Position numbers and translations under genes: made by a program
In this document: one piece after another, positions 38,307 to 45,088 of the stretch
How the letters are laid out: each line of letters opens with the position of its first letter
Numbering within the stretch: the stretch's first letter is position 1
Notes under the pieces: generated by a model
Seen by the model: the letters and a program-made list of their open reading frames with translations, nothing else
Told to the model about the DNA's origin: nothing
The model's database searches: none
Origin: Streptomyces platensis
GTDB taxonomy: Bacteria; Actinomycetota; Actinomycetes; Streptomycetales; Streptomycetaceae
Length of the DNA stretch: 64,000 nucleotides
Reading direction: 5' to 3'
Assembly: GCF_008704855.1 (NCBI RefSeq)
Contig: NZ_CP023691.1
Location: 1,426,001-1,490,000, forward strand

Positions 38307-39842
38307 ATGCCACTGGAGATTCCAAGCGTCACGCAGACGGAGGAGGAACGCCTCGCCGAACTGGGCATCGCCCAGACATTGGACCGCTCGATGTCCGGGC
38401 GGCAGAATTTCGCCGTCTCGTTCACCATCATCAGCATCCTGTCCGGCTGCCTGACCATGTACGGCTTCGGTATGAACACCGGCGGGCCGGCCCTGATCAT
38501 GTGGGGCTGGGTGGTCGTCGGCCTGATGACGCTGTTCGTGGGCCTGGCGATGGCCGAGGTCTGTTCCTCCTATCCGACCTCCGCCGGCCTCTACTTCTGG
38601 GCGCACAAGCTCGCTCCGCAGCGGTCCGCGCCGGCCTGGGCGTGGTTCACCGGCTGGTTCAACACGCTCGGCCAGGTGGCCGTGACCGCGGGCATCGACT
38701 TCGGCGCCGCGTCTTTCCTCAACGCCTATCTGAAGCTCCAATTCGGCTACGCCGCCACCCCCGTCCACACGATCACGCTCTTCGGCGTGATCCTCCTGCT
38801 GCACGCCGTGGTGAACACCTTCCGGGTGCGCGTGGTCGGCTTCTTCAACACCGTCTCGGTCTGGTGGCATCTGATCGGCGTCGTGGTCATCGTCGGCGCC
38901 CTGCTGGTGATCCCCGACAAGCACCAGTCCCCCGCGTTCGTCTTCACCGAGTTCGTCAACAACACCGGCTGGGGCTCCGCTGTCTATGTCGCGCTCATCG
39001 GTCTGCTGATGGCGCAGTACACCTTCACCGGCTATGACGCGTCCGCCCATATGACGGAGGAGACGAAGAACGCCTCGGTGGAGGGGCCGAAGGGCATCGT
39101 CCGCTCGATCGTGGTGTCCTGGGCGGCCGGATTCGTGCTGCTCTTCGGTCTGACCTTCGCCATCCAGTCCTACAACGGCGCCCTGGAGTCGGGCACCGGG
39201 GTGCCGCCGGCGCAGATCTTCCTGGACGCGCTCGGCGCCGGCACCGGCAAGCTGATGCTGCTGGTCATCATCGGCGCCCAGCTGTTCTGCGGGATGGCGT
39301 CCGTGACCGCGAACTCCCGCATGATCTACGCCTTCTCCCGCGACGGGGCGCTGCCGTTCTCCGCCGTCTGGCACAAGCTCCACCCGGGGACCCGCACCCC
39401 CACCAACGCGGTGTGGCTCGCCGCGGGCGGTGCGTTCGTCCTCGGTCTGCCGTACCTGTTCAACACGACCGCGTACGCCGCCGTCACCTCCATCGCGACG
39501 ATCGGCCTCTACATCGCCTACGTGGTGCCCACCCTGCTGCGTCTGCGTCAGGGAGAGAACTTCCGGCGCGGCCCCTGGCACCTGGGCCGCTGGTCGAAAC
39601 CGGTGGGCGTGATCGCGGTCAGCTGGGTCGCGATCATCACCGTGCTGTTCATGCTGCCGCAGCTGAGCCCGGTGACCCTGGAGACGTTCAACTACGCGCC
39701 CCTCACCGTGGGTGTGGTGCTGGTCTTCGCCGGTACCTGGTGGCTGGTCTCCGCCCGCAAGTGGTTCCTCAACCCGCAGCACCCGCGCAGCAACCCGTCG
39801 CAGGCCTCGCCGCCGGACCGAACGGCTTCCACCTCGCACTAG
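38307..39842 (+). CDS. APC-superfamily amino-acid/GABA permease
   Basis: This 511-residue transporter has about 12 spans of the amino acid-choline transporter (ACT/GabP-like) group. Typical stretches are RSMSGRQNFAVSFTIISILSG near the start, SSYPTSAGLYFWAHKLAPQ, and FTGYDASAHMTEETKNASVEGPKGI. It probably imports GABA, an amino acid or choline by proton symport. ATG follows AGGAGAGG. No metabolic partner gene is adjacent. Confidence 0.93.
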   Translation: MPLEIPSVTQTEEERLAELGIAQTLDRSMSGRQNFAVSFTIISILSGCLTMYGFGMNTGGPALIMWGWVVVGLMTLFVGLAMAEVCSSYPTSAGLYFWAHKLAPQRSAPAWAWFTGWFNTLGQVAVTAGIDFGAASFLNAYLKLQFGYAATPVHTITLFGVILLLHAVVNTFRVRVVGFFNTVSVWWHLIGVVVIVGALLVIPDKHQSPAFVFTEFVNNTGWGSAVYVALIGLLMAQYTFTGYDASAHMTEETKNASVEGPKGIVRSIVVSWAAGFVLLFGLTFAIQSYNGALESGTGVPPAQIFLDALGAGTGKLMLLVIIGAQLFCGMASVTANSRMIYAFSRDGALPFSAVWHKLHPGTRTPTNAVWLAAGGAFVLGLPYLFNTTAYAAVTSIATIGLYIAYVVPTLLRLRQGENFRRGPWHLGRWSKPVGVIAVSWVAIITVLFMLPQLSPVTLETFNYAPLTVGVVLVFAGTWWLVSARKWFLNPQHPRSNPSQASPPDRTASTSH

Positions 39843-39986
39843 GCGGCCTCCGGCCCCCGTCGGCCACGGGGGTGACGCGCACTCTCCCGCCGCGCGTTAC
39901 CCCCGGCTCCGCACGACCCGCCTTCCCCACGGTGATGCGGTGGTCGTGTCCCTCCTCGCCTCGACGCCGAAGGCTCCGCTTCTGGC

Positions 39987-40018
39987 GTTGATTGCCCGGT
40001 AAACGTTTGTTGATTGCC
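39987..40018 (+). promoter_or_regulatory. Direct repeats GTTGATTGCC upstream of the CIS regulator
   Basis: Two exact copies of GTTGATTGCC (39987-39996 and 40009-40018), 22 bp apart start to start (two helical turns), lie 51 bp before the LuxR gene. A related GGTCAATC follows near 40043. Tandem sites on one face of DNA suit a dimeric activator, possibly the regulator itself. Confidence 0.5.
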
Positions 40019-40069
40019 TTCACTCACTCTGTGACCGTTGGTCAATCGGGGGCGAGACGAGGAACATAA

Positions 40070-40771
40070 GTGCCGGATACACGTGTCACGGTGACAGTGC
40101 ACGCCGCCGACCCGCTCAGTCGGGCCGGAGTTGTCAGTCACCTCCAGCACCAGCCCACCGTCGAGCTTGTCCAGAACCAGACCGGAACGGCGGTCAGGGA
40201 GCGGACGGAGCAGGCGGAACGTGGCAGAGCGAAGGAAAACGGCGGGGAAGCGGTCGGGACCGTGGCGATCATGCCCATCGACCGGTTCGACGACCTGGCC
40301 GCGGCCGAACTGAGACGACTCGTACGGGGCGGCGAGCAGCGCGTCGTGCTCATTGCCCGGGATCTGCGCGAGCCGGAGCTGATGACAGCCGTGGAGTACG
40401 GCGTACGGGCCATCCTGTGGCGTCATCAGGCCACCCCGCAGCGGCTGTTGCGGGCGGTGCAGAGCGCGGCGCGCGGCGAGGGCGACCTGCCGCCGGACCT
40501 GATCAGCACGCTGCTCACCCAAGTAGGGCAGCTGCGGCGGTCGGTGGCGACCTCGCCCTCCGTCGGGTTCGTACCGACGCTCGGGATGGCGCCGCGCGAG
40601 GTCGATGTGCTGCGGCTGATCGCCGAGGGGCTGGACACCCGGCAGATCTCCGAGAAGCTCGCCTACTCCGAGCGCACCGTCAAGAACATCCTGCACGCCC
40701 TGATGACGCGGCTCCAGTTGCACAACCGCGCGCACGCCGTCGCCTACGCGCTGCGAGAGGGCTACATCTGA
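40070..40771 (+). CDS. LuxR-family regulator with degenerate receiver domain, CIS locus
   Basis: This 233-residue protein has a response-regulator layout. The N-terminal half resembles a receiver (Asp14 region DPLSRAGVVSHL) but lacks the phospho-accepting Asp (VGTVAIMPIDRF instead) and the conserved Lys (ILWRHQATP), so it is unlikely to be phosphorylated. The C-terminal LuxR helix-turn-helix (about 172-233) reads MAPREVDVLRLIAEGLDTRQISEKLAYSERTVKN. It is immediately upstream of the CIS cap and ATPase genes. Streptomyces CIS loci commonly carry such a regulator. Confidence 0.88.
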   Translation: MPDTRVTVTVHAADPLSRAGVVSHLQHQPTVELVQNQTGTAVRERTEQAERGRAKENGGEAVGTVAIMPIDRFDDLAAAELRRLVRGGEQRVVLIARDLREPELMTAVEYGVRAILWRHQATPQRLLRAVQSAARGEGDLPPDLISTLLTQVGQLRRSVATSPSVGFVPTLGMAPREVDVLRLIAEGLDTRQISEKLAYSERTVKNILHALMTRLQLHNRAHAVAYALREGYI

Positions 40772-40899
40772 TGGGGACGGCAGCAGGCACGGATACGGGT
40801 GCGGGCGCGGAGACACGTGCGACGGCAAGAGCAAGGGGTACATGGGTGACGGAGCAGGCACAGCAAGCGGCGGGCCGCCGGGCGGGGGAACGCGCATGA
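40771..40899 (+). CDS. 42-codon ORF coupled at both ends
   Basis: This frame starts at ATG 40771, overlapping the regulator stop (TGATG), and ends in TGA 40897-40899, overlapping the cap-gene ATG (ATGATG). The peptide is Ala/Thr/Arg-rich (GTAAGTDTGAGAETRATARARG in part) with no recognised family. It may merely couple translation of the two genes. Confidence 0.35.
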   Translation: MGTAAGTDTGAGAETRATARARGTWVTEQAQQAAGRRAGERA

Positions 40900-41555
40900 T
40901 GCACGAAGTCGATGAGGCGATCCGGCGGGTGCTGCGCGGCGGGGTACTGCCGGACGGCACCGGGGACGTCGCGTTCGAGGCGCCGACCCGCGACTGGGCG
41001 GCGCGGCGCAACGCCCCCACGCTCAATGCGTATCTCTACGACATCCGCGAGGACGTCGCCCGCCGCGAGCGCGGGGCGATCGCGGAACGGGACGCCCGCG
41101 GGGTGGTCGTGCGCCGACGTCAGCCGCCCCGCTGGTTCCGGCTGTCCTACCTGGTCACGGCGTGGACCACCCGCCCGGAGGACGAGCACCGGCTGCTGTC
41201 CGCCGCGCTGGGCTGCCTGCTCTCGCACGAGATCCTACCGGCGGCCGCGTTGCCGGACGCGCTCCGCGGGCTGGAGGTGAGCATTCCGCTCACCGTCGCG
41301 GTGCCGCCGCCCGAGTCCCGCTCGATCGCCGATATCTGGTCGGCGCTCGGCGGCGAACTCAAGCCGTCCCTGGACGTGGTGGTCACCGTGCCCGTCCCGG
41401 TCTCGCCGTCGTACGAGGTGGCGCCGCCGGTCACGGAGGGCGCGGTCACGGTCGTCCGCGGCATCGACGGTGTCCCCGGCGACTCCGAGCCCCGGATGCT
41501 GCGGTCCGCTCCGGGCGCCTCGCCGTCCGCGAAGGACAGCGAGGAGGAACGGTGA
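40896..41555 (+). CDS. cis16: DUF4255 CIS cap/tube-terminator protein
   Basis: This 219-residue DUF4255 protein is equivalent to AFP/PVC protein 16, which caps the distal end of the tube and sheath in contractile injection systems. Conserved parts include VDEAIRRVLRGGVLP, LNAYLYDIREDVARRERGA, WFRLSYLVTAWTTRPEDEHRLLSAALGCLL and LEVSIPLTVAVPPPESRSI. ATG 40896 (or 40899) follows GGGGGAA. Its stop overlaps the ATPase GTG by 4 bp, so the two are coupled. The Ser/Glu-rich tail is unusual. Confidence 0.9.
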   Translation: MMHEVDEAIRRVLRGGVLPDGTGDVAFEAPTRDWAARRNAPTLNAYLYDIREDVARRERGAIAERDARGVVVRRRQPPRWFRLSYLVTAWTTRPEDEHRLLSAALGCLLSHEILPAAALPDALRGLEVSIPLTVAVPPPESRSIADIWSALGGELKPSLDVVVTVPVPVSPSYEVAPPVTEGAVTVVRGIDGVPGDSEPRMLRSAPGASPSAKDSEEER

Positions 41556-43636
41556 CGGGGGCGACAGCGGGCAAGACCCCCGGCGGCGCCCTGCTGGCCC
41601 GGCTGGCGGAGCTGCGGGAGCGGGTGGCCGGGCTGGTCGAGCGGCGCAGCGCCGACGATCCGACGGCTGCGGATCCGCTGCGCGGCTTGTATGTGACCCC
41701 GGAGACGGCCCGACGACTGGCCGCGCAGGCGCCCGGGGAGGCCGAACGGTACATAGGCGAGAGGTTCGAGGGTCAGGCAAATGCGGGCGAGCCGGCCGAC
41801 GAGGCATCGGACCCCTCGCGGGCCTCGGACCGATCGGTCACGCTCGCCGGGCGGTTCGGGCTGTCGGCCCTGGACCTGCATATCCTCCTGGCCGCGCTCG
41901 CGCCGGATGTGGACCGGGGCTTCGAGCCGCTGTACGGCTACCTCAACGACGATGTCGGGCGTCGCCGGGCGACGGTCGCGCTGGCGCTGGACCTGGCGGG
42001 CACCGGCCCGTACGAGCCCGCGGCCCGGGCCCGTTTCCACCCCGCCGCGCCGCTGCTGTCCGGTGGGCTGCTCGTCATCGAGGACGAGGACCGGCCGCTG
42101 CCGGGACGGGCGCTGCGGGTGCCGGAGCGGGTGGTGGCCCATCTGCTGGGGGACGACGGTCTCGATCCGGAACTCGGCGCTGGTGAGGTCGAGTTGATGA
42201 CGGCGGGACAGCCGCCTGCCGACCCTGCGGGAAGCGATGCCCGCACCGAGGACGAGACGTTCGCCGGGCGGCTCGCCGTCCTCGCGAGCGAGCGGCCGCT
42301 CGCCGTACATCTGCGGGAGCGCCGGCCCGGCACCGCCGCCGCACCGGTGACCGACGGGCTGCGGCGCGCCGGTCTGCCGGTGCTGCGCTATCGGCCGGAC
42401 GGCCGGCGCGGTGACGGGACGGGCCTCGCGGGCGCGCTGCTGCGGGAGGCGCGGCTGCGGCGGGCCGCGGTCGTCGTGGGGCCGCTGCCGGAGCAGCCGG
42501 ACGGGCTCGTCCGGGCGCTGGCGGGCCGGGACGTGCCGGTGATCTTCTTCGGGAGCGAGCCGTACGACCCGGGCTGGGCCCCGGATTCCGGGCTGTTCGC
42601 GCTGGACGCGCCGGATGCCGGGGCGGCGGCGGATGAGGTCTGGAGCACCGAACTCGGCGTCGTCGACGACGGCTTCGACCTGGCCGCGGCCGTGGCGCCG
42701 TACCGGCTGGGCGCCGCGCAGATCCGCCGGGCGGCCCGTGCGGCCACCGCCCTCGCCGCCTTCGACGGGACGCCGGTGACCGCCGCCCATGTCCAGCACA
42801 GCGCGCGTCAGCAGTCCGCGCCGCTGCTGGACCGGCACGCCCGGCGCATCCGGCCCGCCGTCGGCTTCGACGGGCTCGTCCTGCCGCCCGAACCGCAGAC
42901 GCTGCTGCACGAACTGGTGCAGCGGGCGCGGCATCGGGAGAAGGTGCTGGGCGAGTGGCGGCTGCGCACCGGCGGCGGGCGCGGCAGAGGCGTGGTGGCG
43001 CTGTTCGCCGGGGAGTCCGGTACCGGAAAGACGCTCTCCGCGGAGGTCGTGGCCGGCGAACTGGGCCTGGATCTCTATGTGGTGGAGCTGTCCGCCGTGG
43101 TGGACAAGTACATCGGGGAGACCGAGAAGAATCTGGAGCGGATCTTCTCCGAGGCCGACCGTACGGACGCCGTGCTGCTCTTCGACGAGGCGGACGCCGT
43201 CTTCGGCAAGCGCTCGGAGGTCAAGAGCTCACACGACCGGTACGCGAATCTGGAGAGCGCGTATCTGCTCCAGCGGCTGGAGGCGTTCGACGGGATCGCC
43301 GTCCTGACCACCAATCTGCGGGCCAACATCGACGAGGCGTTCACCCGGCGGCTGGACCTGGTGGTCGACTTCCCGTTCCCGGATGCCGAGCAGCGGATCG
43401 CCCTGTGGCGTTCCTGCCTGGCCGCCACCCCCTGCGCGGACGACCTCGCTCTCGATGTCTGCGCCAAGGAGTACGAGCTGTCCGGCGGGGCGATCCGGTC
43501 GGCCGCGGTGACCGCGGGCTATCTCGCGGCGGGGCGCGGCGAGGCGGTGTCGGCCGAGGACATACGGGCCGGGGCCCGGCGCGAGTACCGCAAGATGGGG
43601 CGGTTGGTGCCGGACGCCTCGCCGTTGTGGGACTGA
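41552..43636 (+). CDS. cis15: AAA+ ATPase of the CIS
   Basis: This is a 694-residue AAA+ ATPase, the AFP/PVC 15 equivalent, needed for CIS assembly or disassembly. Walker A is GESGTGKT (487-494) and Walker B is VLLFDEAD (Asp545-Glu546), followed by the sensor TTNLRANIDEAF and Arg finger. The N-terminal 450 residues include an inactive-looking winged-helix part typical of this subfamily. GTG 41552 follows GAGGAGG and overlaps the cap gene stop. A strong hairpin follows. Confidence 0.94.
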   Translation: MTGATAGKTPGGALLARLAELRERVAGLVERRSADDPTAADPLRGLYVTPETARRLAAQAPGEAERYIGERFEGQANAGEPADEASDPSRASDRSVTLAGRFGLSALDLHILLAALAPDVDRGFEPLYGYLNDDVGRRRATVALALDLAGTGPYEPAARARFHPAAPLLSGGLLVIEDEDRPLPGRALRVPERVVAHLLGDDGLDPELGAGEVELMTAGQPPADPAGSDARTEDETFAGRLAVLASERPLAVHLRERRPGTAAAPVTDGLRRAGLPVLRYRPDGRRGDGTGLAGALLREARLRRAAVVVGPLPEQPDGLVRALAGRDVPVIFFGSEPYDPGWAPDSGLFALDAPDAGAAADEVWSTELGVVDDGFDLAAAVAPYRLGAAQIRRAARAATALAAFDGTPVTAAHVQHSARQQSAPLLDRHARRIRPAVGFDGLVLPPEPQTLLHELVQRARHREKVLGEWRLRTGGGRGRGVVALFAGESGTGKTLSAEVVAGELGLDLYVVELSAVVDKYIGETEKNLERIFSEADRTDAVLLFDEADAVFGKRSEVKSSHDRYANLESAYLLQRLEAFDGIAVLTTNLRANIDEAFTRRLDLVVDFPFPDAEQRIALWRSCLAATPCADDLALDVCAKEYELSGGAIRSAAVTAGYLAAGRGEAVSAEDIRAGARREYRKMGRLVPDASPLWD

Positions 43637-43654
43637 CCCTCCGGGGATGTCGCG

Positions 43655-43686
43655 GGGGCCGGCCGGACACTGTTCCGGCCGGCCCC
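43655..43686. terminator. Bidirectional terminator after cis15
   Basis: GGGGCCGGCCGGA (43655-43667) pairs with TCCGGCCGGCCCC (43674-43686), a perfect 13-bp stem with loop CACTGT, between the ATPase gene and the leftward membrane-protein gene. Confidence 0.85.
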
Positions 43687-43694
43687 GGCCGGTG

Positions 43695-45050
43695 TCACGG
43701 CCCTTCGCCGAGCGTCCAGTCCTGCCGCTCGTTGGGCCCGTCGGCGCACTTCCAGGACAGCGAGCCCTTGTCATTCTGAAGATCGGTCAGGCACTCCCCG
43801 TTGCTCACATTGACGATGCGGGTGTGGCCGTCGTCGGTGTCCGTCAGCCGCCACTTCTGGTGGGGCGGCAGCTGGCCCGACTTCAGCTGCTCCTGGTCGG
43901 CCGCCCAGAGCTCGACCTGGTTGGTGTTCGGCTTCAGCTGGGCGATGCTGCCCGGGGCACTGGCCGACTCCAGGGCGACGGAGTTGTCCTCGGGGTAGTG
44001 GTGAATGATCCACCACTGGTTGCGGCCGAACTGGTCACCCGTCCACTGGGGGCTCTGGCCGATCTGGGTGCCGTCGACCTGACTGCCCCCGTTGGCCTGG
44101 AGGTACCAGCCGGCGTCGCCGCCGGACCGGATGGTCTGCTGCGCCGGTCCCTCGTCCTTCGGCTCCTCGCCGCCGGCGGGCTCCTCGGGCTTCTCCTCCG
44201 GCGGCTTCTCCTCGGGCTTCTCCTCCGGCGGCTTGGACGGCGCCGGCGCGGACGGCTTGTCTTCCTTCGGCGGGATCTTGTGGGACGCGCCGGCCTTCTC
44301 CCGCGCGCTCGACGTCAGCTTGGGCACGGCTCGGAACCACAGGGCCACGAAGGCCACGACCGCCACGAGCAGCAGCGAGAGCACCGCCATCGCCCAGCGC
44401 GGCAGCACGGACGGCTGGAGGTAGGTGCCGTGCAGCTCGGTCGGCTCCGGGACTCCGGCGCGCTGCACGGAGAGGGTGAACGGGTGCTTGTTGGTCCCGC
44501 CGACCCAACTCACCGTTCCCGGGCGGATGTTGAGTCGCGTGAAGGCCGCCCGGCCCGGCGCGACCTGGACCGATGTCGGCTCGGGTTCGACGGTGAGGGC
44601 GTCACCGTTCTCGCGGCCGGACAGGGACACCGTCAGCGGCTGGTTGCCGAGGTTGTCGACGGCGACCGACGCCTTGGCGCGCCACCGGCCGCGTACGGTC
44701 AACGGCACCAGTTCGCAGCGGAGTTCGGAGAACGGCCCCACCGTGAGCTGTCCCTCGACGACATCACGGATCTCCGGGTGCTCCGTCGGCTCGACGCGGA
44801 TCCCGAACGGCGTCGGCCCCGCGGCGGCGTCCGGCGTACGCGGAGGCGCGAACTCGACCTGCGCCGTGCCCTCGGCGCCGGGATACAGCCGCAGCACATC
44901 CGGCTCCACCCGTGTCCAGCCCGCTGCGTCGCCGGCCGGCCGCAGCCGGTACTCCTCCACGGTGTCGCCCGTGTTGCGTACCCGCAGCCTTACCCTCGCG
45001 ACGGAACCGGGGTCGACGGTGGTCGAAGCCGGTTCCAGTGAAGTCCACAT
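43695..45050 (-). CDS. Single-pass CIS-locus membrane protein with lectin-like C-terminus
   Basis: This is a 451-residue protein with no signal peptide. Residues 1-215 form one or two Ig-like beta domains (VDPGSVARVRLRVRNTGDTVEEYRL is typical). One membrane span lies at about 219-239 (WAMAVLSLLLVAVVAFVALWF), then a PEEKPEEK linker (255-305) and a ricin-type beta-trefoil with QW motifs (NQWWI, HQKWRL, RQDWTL). With the N-terminus inside, the trefoil would face out. Placement in the cluster makes it a candidate CisA-type docking protein. ATG 45050 has only a weak ribosome site. Confidence 0.8.
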   Translation of the reverse strand: MWTSLEPASTTVDPGSVARVRLRVRNTGDTVEEYRLRPAGDAAGWTRVEPDVLRLYPGAEGTAQVEFAPPRTPDAAAGPTPFGIRVEPTEHPEIRDVVEGQLTVGPFSELRCELVPLTVRGRWRAKASVAVDNLGNQPLTVSLSGRENGDALTVEPEPTSVQVAPGRAAFTRLNIRPGTVSWVGGTNKHPFTLSVQRAGVPEPTELHGTYLQPSVLPRWAMAVLSLLLVAVVAFVALWFRAVPKLTSSAREKAGASHKIPPKEDKPSAPAPSKPPEEKPEEKPPEEKPEEPAGGEEPKDEGPAQQTIRSGGDAGWYLQANGGSQVDGTQIGQSPQWTGDQFGRNQWWIIHHYPEDNSVALESASAPGSIAQLKPNTNQVELWAADQEQLKSGQLPPHQKWRLTDTDDGHTRIVNVSNGECLTDLQNDKGSLSWKCADGPNERQDWTLGEGP

Positions 45051-45088
45051 ACTCACCAGTGCAGTCAACCGGCTGCGCCGGGTCCGGG

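Noticed and set aside
37218..39839. 873-codon leftward open frame opposite the hypothetical protein and APC permease
   Set aside because: It is a shadow of two well-supported rightward genes; composition is Arg/Gly/His-rich and no family matches.
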